Below, piece by piece: positions 1 to 11,420 of a stretch of 64,000 nt of DNA. Made by a program: the position numbers and the translations under genes. The first letter of the stretch is position 1, and the number at the start of each line of letters is the position of its first letter. The notes below the pieces were generated by a model. That model saw nothing but the letters and a program-made list of their open reading frames with translations. It did no database searches and was not told the origin of the DNA. This DNA comes from Acanthornis magna (lineage: Eukaryota; Chordata; Aves; Passeriformes; Acanthizidae): assembly GCA_036785705.1 (NCBI GenBank), contig JAWUZG010000005.1, forward strand, positions 806,001 through 870,000. Reading direction: 5' to 3'.

Positions 1-592
1 AGCCCAGTGAAGCTACTTAGTGATCTAAGCTTCAGGCTTGACTGTTAGAGTTGCTTAGACAAGGCACTAAGAGCACTCTTAGAGCCTCTTAGGTTAAGAG
101 AATAAAAACATAATTACTCTGCACAATGCTGCCTCTTGCAGTGCAGCTGTTCTCTCAAAAAGCAAGGAGCTGTTAAGCACTGGTGTTGTAAGAGGAGAGA
201 AAGAACCCCTCAGGCAGGTGACAAGCCTCCTTCTGGCTGCACAGCACTCGGGGTCAGGGCTCTCTGCACCACAGAGAACATTTGGGTTCCTTGCTGCTAT
301 TGGGAGCTGTGTGTGGGACACAGCACTGCTCAGGCAGGCCTGTGTCAGGAAGTTTCTCCACTGCAGAGGATGTGGAGAAAGGCTGGAAATTTCAGTGCTG
401 ACACACAGACCTGATACCCAACAGCTTCTCAGAACTGCAAATTTTACCCAGGTCTGCTCTTCACAGTGATTTCCAGCTGACTGATGAGCCACAGAGAAGC
501 AACCTCTTTCCAAACAGAAGCTGCGCTCATGGATGCAGTTCTGATCTTTTAACTTTGTCACTTCGTTTCACATAATTCATTGCATCACTTAC
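1..592 (-). other. SDR gene intron 3 (partial)
   Basis: This is intronic sequence after the exon 3 donor (GT at 592-591). Overlapping short ORFs on both strands have no recognisable protein similarity. I see no further SDR exon before the window edge. Confidence 0.7.
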
Positions 593-723
593 CTGGACAC
601 CAAATTTCTTCATTTCCAGTCTTAAAGCATCACAAAATTTTTCAATAGCTGCCTTGGTCATAGAGTAAATGCCATTTCCCAGAGTAAAATAGGCAATGAT
701 GCTGGACATGAAAACAATACGTC
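593..723 (-). CDS. SDR gene exon 3 (catalytic Ser and YxxxK)
   Basis: This exon is 131 bp. The acceptor is ...TTGTCTTTCCAG|GACG and the donor GGTGTCCAG|GTAAGT on the minus strand, both near consensus. It codes (G)RIVFMSS..., giving Ser170, then IYSMTK with Tyr183 and Lys187, then the helix [15 protein letters not shown], and ends in phase 0. In SDR9C proteins the next residues are V-S-x-x-E/Q-P-G, so the following exon must begin left of the window. Reading through the donor gives a short junk tail and a stop, which supports the splice site. Confidence 0.92.
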
Positions 724-3700
724 CTGGAAAGACAATAGTGCAAATAACACAACTTCATTCTCAGTCTTTACCATGGAATTGATTCACCTCAGTCTTCTGA
801 CCTGCTAAAAAGGTGGTATTTAGCAGGAGGCTGTTTTACTGCAGACTGTGCCAAAACTGGGTAGCATCAGTGTGCAGTCCCAGATGAGCACTCAGCTCTG
901 TTAAGCAGAGAACTTCATACAAAAATCTTCCACCTAGTGACAGATGCTGGACTAGACAAAGCGTTACACATTCCCAGCATGCCGCTTATTCCTTCTGAGT
1001 GAGACAGGATGAAAAAGATGGAAACAAAGCAGTGCCCTTAAGACTGAAAAATAGTAGTAAGAGACTGTAGTAGTAAGAGGAGAAGGACTGCAGAAGAGAG
1101 GGGAGGTGATTTTCCCTCAGGTGGGTATATGGTTGCTTATACCTTTTTTTTTTTCTGTGCTAATGATGTCTCTGCACTGAGACCTGGCTTTATAACTGTG
1201 CATATAAAGTCCAAGTCAGACTGTACAGTGATAAGCTTCACCTAGGAAACGTGACTTTACAAAATGTGTGCAGGCTTACACTACCTTACAATGATTTCCC
1301 TGATCTGTGCTGCTTTTTCCTGCTTTCTAACTCCTGCTGAGTGCAGGCATGCCTTAAATAGCAGAGATTCCTCATTTGAGGCACTGGGCTGTGGTTCATT
1401 TCCATTGTTTCCCTGTAAACTTCTGCCACATAGCCCTGCCATGGGGTAAGGAATGTGGGAATGTGGATATACAAATACCAGAGGTGAGGGAGAAGATGGC
1501 CTTGTCACTCACAATACAGAGAACGAAGTTGCACTCCTGCTGCAGCCACAGATGCAGATAACATCTGGGCCCCAGATCTCACCACATGGAATAGGGTTGG
1601 GGGATATCAAAAGGTATCATGGGAATGCAGTGAAATCTGTCATTCTGAATTAGGTTCCCTGCCTTACTACACAGGATCCCAAATAAATCTTATATACAGT
1701 AAGAGGAAAATAACTACCAGCTTGCTGATCAAGATGCTGTATCAACTGGCCTGGCCAGCTGGAAGAGATATGGGGAAAGGTTACACCTCTCAGGGTAGGA
1801 TGCTTGAATTCTGGGCTGGAGGGCATGACCTCCCTTTATAAGTATTAAAAATTGTATTAACAATTTTGAAGTTTTTCTTGGAATGGGTGCACATCCAGGC
1901 AGTAGGCCATGTGTGGGATGACCTCTGCCTCCTTTGTCCAGTAGCTGAATGGTTTGGGGCGTTTACCCAGGATGTGGGACACCTCATTTAACTTCTCTCT
2001 GTGCCTAAGGGAACTGAAACCCAGCCTTCCCAGGAGAATGCCCTAATGGCTGTAATTCAAGCTTTTCATTTGGAGAGGTCACTTGCTGCCCCCAAACACA
2101 TAAGCTTTAGCTGTCCTGGTTGTTCCTGCAAGGAAGGAGACAGGAAATCTAGGATTCTTCCTAGAAGTGCCTTGGCATCCTCTCCTACATAGATGGTACT
2201 TGAAAATGGAGTGCAGGAGTTAATCAAAGAAACATTGACAGCCCTGAGTGAGATGCAAAATGTTCCTTTGAGCTAAGGTGTGTGTGCGGCCATCCAGACC
2301 CAAACCTTCTAAAGGTTTATGCATGTGCTTAATATCACATGCACAATTGGTGCCTTTTGCCTCAAAGTAACCCTGTGCAATGCATGGAGCCAGAGGAATG
2401 CCTCTGGTGTTTCAGCATCACAGATCTTCAGCAGTAAGTACAACATCCCAGGAAAAAGAGATGTCTCCCTGTGTAATGGCCACATAACACACTCACCGGG
2501 TACATGCAATAGCACATTCTTTTACAAAAACACATTCAGCTCACAGTATTTAAAAGGTTTCTTTTTTCTTGTGTCAGAATATCATCAACCAAAGGCAGCC
2601 AAGCAGAAAGAAGCAGAATAGCCGAAAAAAAAGGGATGCTTTTATCTGGCTAAGAATTTGTGTAGCAGTGACATCCCGGGCTTCCAGATGAAACCTACCC
2701 CTTCCTGAGCTTTTTGTTCACACAGAGCACAAATCATCACCCTAAAGAGCCTACAGCTGGACCAGACAAGGAAAAAGGGATCTTCTTCCCCAAATATAGA
2801 TGGAGACAGGTAGGGAACAAACTGCAAAGCACCCAAGACATGCTGCCATGCTGCAGAGGGCTACTAAACCATTCCTTCTCAGAAGGAAGGATAAAGCCCA
2901 GGCACAGAGAGGTCCATGCAAATGCGTTTATCCCACTGGATACCCATGCACCTCTACATACTTGAAGTTTCCTGGCCAAGGTCATAGAGAGGATCTTGCT
3001 AGACCTGGAACTGGAAGCTGGATGTTCAGCTCTGTAGGGTCATTCTTCCTCTCCTAATTGCCAAACAGTAAAATTGTAAAGCCTAAATAATAAAATTAAG
3101 CAGTTTATTGGATCTTTGTGTCTTCTGATTGTCAGTGCTTAAAAAGTCTTGCCTGGCCTTAATTATCTCCTGTAAACATTTTTCCTCTCTTTTTTGAAAC
3201 ACTGATAGAAATCCTTATTTATAAATGCTTTTTTCTATGTACTGCAATGACAGAATCTTTAAGGATATTTTTTTCCCCTTATGGCTTTACCCTCTTTTCA
3301 GGATCAAGTTGCTCTTTCAGGCCACACAGAAGGAGGCTGTCATTTCAGTTCAATGAGAGACAATTAAAGCCTCTTTTATAGATGCTACATTACCCTGATT
3401 ATAGTAAGCTAATTATTCTACAACTCTAAATAACAGTGGATTAGCATTACCCTTGTATTTCCTTAGAAGGGGAAGAAATGCCAGGGTTGTCCTGATGCTC
3501 CCAAGGAGATTCACATCTGCAAATTTCTCATATGTCTCCATAGGCAGCCACCCTGTCTCGCCAAATGTTGATATTCCTGCATTGTTGACAAGTCCCCAGA
3601 AACCTATGGAAGAGAAATGACTCAGCAAGCATCTTTAACTGCAGAACAACCACTGTTAGATAACAAACCAACACCAGTGATTTGGGCCCTTGGAAGAAAC

Positions 3701-6700
3701 TGTATAGCTGTGTTACATTTTTGTCTCTTCTACTAAAAGTGCAGGCATGTTTTGTTTAATGAAGGAATGCAGTTGTAGCCCTAATCGGGACTAAATGGAA
3801 TCATAGAATAGTTTGGGTTGGAAAAGCCCTTAAAGATCATCCAGTTCCACCCCTGCTGCCATAGGCAGGAACACCTTTCCTATAAATCTCAGTGCTATTT
3901 AATAATCGCTCAATTTATAATCATCTTAAGTTATTTATTAATAACATGATCTGGGAGACTACATCTTACTGCCAATGTGATGTACCATGATATTTTAATT
4001 ACTTTAATCCCACTGTGTTCTATGAGCAGCTTTGTGAAAATTATATTAAGCAGTCTAAAGGCTAAGGGGTACTATTTTCAAAGTGTCTGACTAATTTAAG
4101 AGTCTAAATCTTGCATCCTTTTCCAAAATTTGAGCTCTGATTCCTTCTGAAATCAGCCAGAATCAGAACATGGATGCAACATTGGGTAAAGTAATCAAGC
4201 AGGGTCAGTGGCTACAGTATTTTTAAAATTTTGTCTTTTGCACAATTTTATACCCCACATAATGACAGATATTGGTGCTAAGGAGCCCACCACCCAGTGA
4301 GATTTCAGTGTTTGCAAGCAGGAATGTATTGGCAGCAAAGCTTGTTCTGACAGAGCTCTTTCTATCAGAAGGAAGCTGAAGCCCTTTAGGCCAGAGCCAC
4401 AGCAGGTCTCATGTGAGCCCTGCGCAGTGCTAAGCACCTCAGCTGTGGGAAATGCCTGCGTGTTGGAGCGAGGAGTGCTCGCAGGTTGGAGCTGACACGC
4501 TGCCTAAATGCTGATTAAGCCGTGCTGCCTTGTTCTTGCCTGCACAGCACGTAACTGTGCGTGTACAGCAAAGCAGGGAGCGACATAGTGCTTCTGAAAG
4601 TATTTCTGTTTCTGTCCTCCAGCCCTGACTGACAGCATTTCTAGGGTGACCAGCAGCATAACTAAGGAGGACCAGGGTAGCCTGACTGGCACTGAAACAG
4701 CTGAATTTGCAGCTTAGTTCTGCCAGCCTTGACAATTTTGTTTATGCATTTCTTTCTAAGAAACCTTGTAGGTGTCTGAGGCACATGATTGTCTTGTCAT
4801 GCTTTCTACAGGGCCTCCAAGCCTGGGTCTCTGGGGAGGCAGAGCAGGTTTCAGTGCCTCTCCTCCTCTCTCTGGACACAAGAGTTTGGTGCAGAGGTGA
4901 TGCTGACCCAGCTGAAGCCTCCCATACCTGTGGCAGCAGAGTTATTCCCAGGGGACGTTTGACCACCCTAGTGAAGGCACTGCAGAAGCCTTTGCACTGA
5001 ACCCTTTTCTCTCTGATTTTCTCTGAGAAAACTACCACAATAATTTCATGGTATCTTGGTCCTTCCAGGGCCCTGCTAAGAACTGCCAATATTAGATTTC
5101 ATTCACAACAGTCGCTAAAGGTGAAATGGAAAATTTTTTGAATTAGTTTGTAAAGCAGACCTCTGTAAGCTTTTCTAACATATATATACACTACTTGTAT
5201 TACCTAATGAAATTGGTCTGTAAACAGAGAAAGAAACTGATTTCTTTTAGTGAACGTCTCATTTGTAGAGTAAAACACTCAAAGTCAGGAATTTACCACC
5301 CAGAACATGGATAACTCTATCCTTCAAAGAGAATCAGTCACTATTCTGCAGCCTGTCATACAGCAATCCTTGACACTGGACCACTCTTACAACTCAGGTG
5401 GACTGCTGTCCTAGTAATGTGGCAGTTTCCTCTGGACTCTCTTCTTGTCCATGGTCCCAAATGTTAGCAGAGGAGAGGAAATGGACATAAAAATTGGCCA
5501 TGGAATTGGGAATCCTAGACTTCCTTCTTCTCCCTGCCACTGCCCTATTGTTCCATGTCTTTCCATCATTCTCTGGCTTTATTTCTCCTTCTTAAAATGG
5601 AACCCAGCCCCATGGGACTTAACTCCCAGTAAAATGCTTCCAGATCAGTGAATTAGAGAGTCCTCTGTAGAAGCTAATTATCAACACTTTTGTACTTGCA
5701 CGTGATCTGATCTGCAGATGGACTGAGTGGCTGGCCACCCAATCTGTTTCTGCTCAAGGCTGGAGGCTTCTGTACTTGGAGTTATTTTTACATAACCTAG
5801 CTAACACAACCCAGACTAAAGTCTGGCATCCCTGTTTCCTGATCTTTTCAGCTTTACCTTTTCTAATTAAAAAAATCATTTTGCTTCTGCCACCACACAC
5901 TGTGCAGCACAACAAGAACAGTTGCTTCACATACCCGTGATTTCATTGGGCTTCAGAAATACAACCATTAATCTTTAGACAATTGATTTTCTTCCTTTTT
6001 CTCTAAACTGCGAAACACAGACTTTAGCTTGCAAGACTCAAGTTTTCTCTCCAACCATTTGCTTTATGTGCTTCAAAGCCTCCAGGTGGTTAGTGGTGAG
6101 GCCAGCCTGTGTGTATGAGCTGAGCTCACAGAATAAAGGCTCCTTCCTTCTCTGCAGTGGCCAAATCAAAACCTGAGAAATATTGGCCTGAGTTAAACTG
6201 AAACAGACTTTTTCAAGAGAAGATTAAATAAAACATAAAAAGACATTTTGCTCCTGGTCAGCTCAAAACACTTTGTTTGCCCTCAAGCAAAACATACTCT
6301 TTCTTAGAACATTTTGGCGTTCTCCAATGGGAAATATTCTGTTATTTTCCAGAGGGTTTCCTGCCACGTCGTTTAGTTGAATCAATTTGCAAAATTCTAC
6401 CCAAATAACAAACAGTTCCTTACTCCCTTATGCCACTTTCTCAGGATATTTCCTGCCTCCTGAGCCACAATCTGCCCAGCTCTGTATTCAAAGTACTTGA
6501 ATCTGCTTTGGTCTTCCTGTCCTGAACTGTTTGTGGTAAAAATTAGTGCCATAAATGTGCATATAAAATTTGCTCAGACAAATGCAGCTCAGATAGCTTA
6601 AGAAGTACAGATGGAAATCCTGAAGGACAAGGCACAAGAATCAGACAGCTGAAGGAGAGCGATGTTGATTTCCTCAGTGTCCATGCAGAGATACACTTGG

Positions 6701-9700
6701 AAAAAGCAGCTGATGTTTGGTGTGACAGACTGTCAAAAGAGAACTCAGTCCAAACACAGTTTATGAAGAGAGGTGTTAGACTATGCTACAGCAGGCAGGG
6801 AATAAATAAATTGGAAAGCAGGACTCAATGTTGGAAAGCAGGACTGGATGTCACAGAGAATTTCACTCATCTTGGTGTTGGGAAAATGGATCCTGACAAC
6901 AAAGATTAAAAGACACAGCCATGGATCTAAATAATCATTCTTGGAAATCAAACCTAAGATTACTTGGGCTTTTAGGAGGACAGAAGCTCTCACATAAGCT
7001 CCCCAATAATTTCTACTTCACAACATGTTGACCAAAAGGCACGTATCCAAAGTCCTTATTAGGCCCAAAAGATACCTGATATTTTTCCAGAAATTCTTAT
7101 AAGTCTTCTTCCTATTCAAGTTAATCCAGCTATGTGCTTGCAAAACCTTTTGAAAATCAGGTTGTCTCTGTGTTGGTGCCAGCACTCAGACAATATCCAA
7201 ATTCTGCCACACTCTCTAAATTCTGACAGGTATTCTTGGGATCACTGATCTTTGGAGTTTCTCCTCTAAACCTGAGCCCATGTGAAAAAAATAGGCTCTT
7301 CCCTGAGAGATTCCAAACCAATACTAAAGGAAACTAGGCAAAGGAGGGAACATGTGATTTGCCATGTTCCTTTGGAAAAATGAAGAGAGGGAACAACCCA
7401 ATCTGTCTGTGGCAAATGCAGGGTGGTAGCAGGCCAGATGAGACTCCCGAGTTATATTTACATCCATTCATGAGTCACCATCCTTTGCTTGGAATATTAT
7501 GCTGAGATTGTCTTCACTGTAAAGATAATCTATTTCCATAGATAGTCTGGACTAAAATATTGTACCATGGGTGAATTCCATGAATACAAAATCATAATTA
7601 AGTGTAAGAGAGTACTTAATAACCTTTGAGTAGGAAGTGGGACTAAAACTAATATCCCTCCATTCCAGCGAGCTACATGTCACCCACTCACAACAGGCAA
7701 GAAAAGGAAGAGAAATTCTGGTTTGAAACAGAAGAAAATCAGAAAAATTCTGAGGTTTGCTGTAGAGCCTAACAGAATTGCAAATCACTGTACTCTGAAG
7801 TCCTGGTCTATTCCATATTGGCTTTGGATTTCTACTCTTGCATAACAGAGAGAGATACGATAATGCAGAGCTTGGGCTACTCATGGTTACAGCATAACTA
7901 GGTGTAGGGACAACTGTATTTTATTCCTGATATTCTGATTTTATTCTGATATTTTACACATTTTTTGGTACATTTTATATGGAATAGTCTACTTAAAGCA
8001 GAAAGTCTCTTTTAGTCTTTTGTAAGTCTACTTATCCTGGGCCCAGGAAAAAGGCAGATTAAAATGACTTAGAAGACAGCATATCTGCCAAAAAGCCCTT
8101 CAAGGCTGAGATGCACAGTCCATGGGAAGGATGATACTGTAATCATAAAGAATATTTAATCTTTACCAGGATTTACTCTGAACTATTTAAACACAGCATG
8201 CAAAAAGCAATCATCATTTAACTGCTTTCTCTTCATTTTGGTCCAGGTTATGAGGTTTCATTTTGAATCAGTGGCCTTTGCACACTTACCATTAGACCTG
8301 AAGATTATTGAAGTGACTCTCTTTGGAATGATAGAGGAATATTTTAGTGATCTGAATTTAGAATTCCAGCACACTGATGTGATGTACTCAAAATTTTCGG
8401 TATCTGAGTGAAACTGATTATAGTAAAAATGGCAAAAAAGGAGGTAACAATCCTTAAGCAATACCTAGTGATTCCCAGGGATTCGTTCCTCTTCTCAGTT
8501 TCTACAGGGAATTGCTGAACAGAATTCTCCTGTTCAGAGGGAGGGGGAGGGAGAGACAGAGAGAGAACTGTCCCACAGTCCTTACAAGCTGACAGTGATA
8601 TACAGAACACTGCCAGCAACTATTCAGAAGGTGGATGTTTTCACAGCTTTTAAACAAGGCAATGCATTATCTACTGTAACCTTTCAGCACAAACCACTGG
8701 ATTCCTACATCAGTTTGAATTGTTTGTTCAAAAACCAAAAGTAGATTTTTGATCTGTTCGATGCTTATTTAAAACAGTCTACTGAACTCACCACCCACTC
8801 TTTGCTCTCCTCATTACAAATGTCTGAGCTGTATTTGACTTCCAGTGTGGTCAGTCCTCTGCTATCAGCCCTGGATGTCACTGTCCATGATCCACTAGGG
8901 AAAATGTCCTAAGGTTTCATTACTGAGCGCTCTTTAACTGGTGGCACATTGAGGCACATGCTCCACTGCCCACCCTTCGGGTAGCAGGGAACATATTCTG
9001 TGTAGTCACATACTGTTCTTGTCTTCTAGGTACTTTCAGAATGGAATTGCAATTACAAATGGTTCAGAATTCCTTTTCCCAATAAAAGGAATTTATTTTA
9101 AACAATCTTTTACCCAAATGCAAAAAAATTACAATTCCTATCTTTAACAAATAAATTGGTTAATATGAGAGCTAACCTCCTGTTTAATCATGAAATTGGA
9201 ACTGTTTTTATAAAGGAAAAATACCAAAGAAAACAACATATCTATTTTCAGAGGTGCCAAGACTGAACACTTCTACTGAAGTCTTTCGCTTATAGTCTGC
9301 ATAAGTATGGTATTGTCACAGTTTTGTTACATTTGAGATGAAAATATTTATGCCCCTCTATTTTAGAAATTTTGAAGACTTACAGTGTTGGTCCATTAAC
9401 ACCCAGCCCAGTGCCCTGGGTGTGAGGGCCTGAGTGACAGCCCAGGAACACCACTGAGCACACATTGTGTGCCTGCTGCACTTCACACCAGCCGTGCTGA
9501 GTGTCTTCCCTGCCCCTCCAGCAAGCCCTGGTGTCTGTATGGGCCTTGAATTGATCTGAAGGCACAGCCACAAGCAGCGAGGATAACCCACAAGTTAGTG
9601 CTGGCTCTGGACTCCGGGGTCGACATGACAGTGTGAGCACAACCATTGCATGACAGCATAAGCTGTTGGAATTACAGGAAAAATTATGTGAAATCCAGTT

Positions 9701-11156
9701 TCAGGTGACCCAGTCCCTATGGAGCTTGTAAGGGCTTTTAGGAATCATTTGTGTTTGTCTGCAGGTTGAGAAAAAGCGTGAGAGGGGAAGGCTCTACCTC
9801 TTAATCAGATAAGGTCAAGCTCAACCATAAATACACGTACTTAATGAGCAGTGCCTAGGCTTTTTCTTACTTCTCATTTCATCCCCTTGCCAACGTGCTA
9901 ATGAGCCAGGCAGGCAGAGGCCTTGCATTTCATTATCACTCTACGTGCCTCACTCTCCGCTTCTATTCCCTGCGTGAGCAGGAAGTGTTTGTCTGTGATT
10001 CTGAGGGAATCTTACCTCTAAGCCTGAGGAAATGTGCTATGCACCAAGTGTATCCTGGAATTACACTGAGTAGTTCTCACCCTGCAGTCCCAGCAGGAAA
10101 GGAGGTAACTGTGGCCCCATCACCTGCACTGTGTCACATGTGCTGAAGAGATAACTCAGGATTTAGGTTGTCTGGAATTATTCTGAAGCTAAGTCTGTCC
10201 ATTCCCCTGGGTGCACACTCCCTGTAGGGTGTATAATTGACAGGTTTCCCTTTCAGGAAACCTTCCAGGGACTAGCCTGACAACCTCAAGTGGTTCCAAG
10301 AAGCTGCTGCTTTGATATGGCACGGTGGCTGCCCTCACTGCATTTCTCATACCTATTTCCTGTTTCACAAGTCATGCCCAGAAATGCATCGTATTCCCAT
10401 CTCTCCAATGCCTGCACAGTTTTTCTGCGCTTTCTCTGCCGTTTCCTCCTATTGGATACCTGCAGAGGGCTCCAGGGACGACCCGCTCGGGGAGTTCCTC
10501 TGCTGGTGGAAAGGTGAATCTCCCCCGTGGCGCCCTGAGCAGCACACCCGCTTTACACTGACGGCACCTTTGGGCGGGCCCCAGTCTGTGTACCCACCAA
10601 GGGATTTTTAATAAAATACTATAGCGTCATTACCAATAGCGCTAACTGCAATTAGCTCCATCGGTGACGGTGCTCCCTTATCCTCATGCTGTGACAGTCC
10701 AGCTGACCCTCTCAGGCAGACCCTGGCCGCAGTCCCGGGCGAACCGAGTCGCCCTCCCCGTCCGCCGGTCCCTCCCGCTGCCGGTGGCCGAGCCCCCCGC
10801 GGCCCCCCGGCCGCCTCACCTCGCTCGGGCAGGTGGCTGAGCACCAGCTCCTTGGCGGCGCGCACGTCGCGGGCGCAGGTCACATCGAGCCGCAGGACGC
10901 GCAGGCGGCCAGCACCGCCCGCCTCCCGCTGCAGCCGCCGCGCCCCGTCCCCGCCGGGGCACAGGCAGCCGGCGAACACGGTGAAGCCGAGGCGGTGGAG
11001 GCGGAGCGCCAGCAGGTGCCCGAAGCCGCTGTCACAGCCCGTGATGAGCACGGCCCGCCCGGCCGGCTCCAGCCGCGCCGCCCCGTGCCGACATAGCCGC
11101 GCCAGCGGCAGCAGCAGGAGCAGGGCCAGGAGCAAGAGAGGGGCCGCTGCCCACAT
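593..11156 (-). CDS. SDR9C-family dehydrogenase (BDH1-like), 5' three coding exons; gene runs off the left edge
   Basis: Spliced gene on the minus strand, joining 11156-10820, 3603-3451 and 723-593. Joined, they give 207 codons in one frame with no stop. Seen: hydrophobic N-terminus (residues 3-21, Leu-rich), cofactor motif TGCDSGFG at 39-46, an acidic D91-V-T segment after beta-4, NNAG at 119-122, catalytic Asn144, Ser170, and Tyr183-x-x-x-Lys187, with the Ser-to-Tyr spacing of 13 usual for SDRs. The run [14 protein letters not shown] and the ETY...VNL stretch resemble BDH1 (3-hydroxybutyrate dehydrogenase) most. The hydrophobic anchor instead of a clear mitochondrial presequence is more like the ER retinol/steroid members (RDH, HSD17B2). 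Known of the family: NAD(P)(H)-dependent oxidation of small hydroxyl substrates, about 310-390 residues, so roughly one third is missing to the left. Substrate is not decidable here. Introns of 7.2 and 2.7 kb, both phase 1. Confidence 0.9.
724..3450 (-). other. SDR gene intron 2
   Basis: This 2.7-kb intron runs between the donor at 3450-3449 and the acceptor at 725-724. It is ordinary AT-rich unique sequence with short A- or T-runs. I see no additional exon and no clear transposon. Confidence 0.85.
3451..3603 (-). CDS. SDR gene exon 2 (NNAG motif and catalytic Asn)
   Basis: This exon is 153 bp, phase 1 to phase 1. The acceptor is ...CTTCCATAG|GT and the donor ...AAATACAAGG|GTAATG on the minus strand. 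It codes residues 113-164, beginning (G)[15 protein letters not shown], with the active-site Asn in ADVNLLGS (144) and the helix ending [12 protein letters not shown]. Splicing to exon 1 restores the family-wide [10 protein letters not shown] block exactly. Splicing to exon 3 restores the Gly codon (G|GA). Confidence 0.92.
3799..3881 (-). mobile_element. CR1: CR1 LINE 3'-end fragment
   Basis: Reading on the plus strand, AATCATAGAATAGTTTGGGT followed by a GGAAAAG...CTTAAAGATCATCCAGTTCC-like block is the reverse complement of the avian CR1 3' terminus. The element is therefore inserted in minus orientation. It is about 80 bp, typical of CR1 5' truncation. It lies in the SDR gene's first intron. 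Confidence 0.85.
6811..6845 (+). repeat. 15-bp direct duplication, period 20
   Basis: TTGGAAAGCAGGACT occurs at 6811-6825 and again at 6831-6845. It is a two-copy local tandem duplication inside intron 1 with no evident function. Confidence 0.9.
10820..11156 (-). CDS. SDR gene exon 1 (signal anchor plus Rossmann cofactor motif)
   Basis: This exon codes for 112 complete residues plus one base. The start chosen is the ATG at 11156-11154, in a GGC-ATG context with G at -3. It opens directly into a Leu/Ala-rich hydrophobic helix ([20 protein letters not shown]). The same frame stays open upstream to 11456, but that stretch is Pro/Gly/Arg-rich low-complexity translation of the CpG island, so an upstream start is unlikely. 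The exon contains TGCDSGFG and ends LSHLPER + G at a donor reading GAG|GTGAGG on the minus strand. Base composition is extremely GC-rich, unlike exons 2 and 3, as expected for a first exon inside an island. Confidence 0.88.
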
Positions 11157-11241
11157 GCCGCCCGCCCCGCCACAGCCGCGCCGTCTGGGAGCGAGGGAGG
11201 GAGGATGGGAGCCCGCGGGCAGCGCCCTCCCCACCCGCCCG

Positions 11242-11286
11242 GCATCCCCTCCCAGCATCCCCTCCCAGCTCGGCATCCCCTCCCCA
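11242..11286 (+). repeat. Three-copy CATCCCCTCCC-type repeat upstream of the SDR start codon
   Basis: Three near copies of GCATCCCCTCCC(A/C) occur between 11242 and 11286, the last two separated by a short GCTCG insert. On the coding (minus) strand this is a GGGAGGGGAT array 85-130 bases before the ATG, probably in the promoter or 5' UTR. The dense G-runs on the minus strand could form a G-quadruplex. Confidence 0.7.
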
Positions 11287-11420
11287 GAGCAGCGGCCGCC
11301 CGCAGGCACCGCCCCGCCCCACGGGCGTACGGGAAGCTCCGGGATGGCGGTGCAGCCGGTCCCCGGCTCCTCCGAGCGGCGTCGGGGAGGAGGACCGGCA
11401 TCCTGGTGAAGCCCGGGGCT

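Larger units (their letters stand above)
3604..10819 (-). other. SDR gene intron 1
   Basis: This 7.2-kb first intron runs from the donor at 10819-10818 to the acceptor at 3605-3604. It holds a short CR1 3' fragment (3799-3881), a 15-bp tandem duplication (6811-6845) and otherwise unique sequence. A long first intron after a CpG-island exon is typical and could contain regulatory elements, but no specific one can be supported. Confidence 0.85.
10720..11420 (-). promoter_or_regulatory. CpG island at the SDR gene 5' end
   Basis: The sequence changes abruptly to very GC- and CpG-rich here and falls back on both sides. It covers exon 1 and about 260 bp upstream of the ATG. A GC box is seen at 11311-11320 (GCCCCGCCCC on the plus strand) and another near 11163. 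No TATA box is evident in the island, suggesting a dispersed, Sp1-type promoter firing to the left. Confidence 0.75.
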
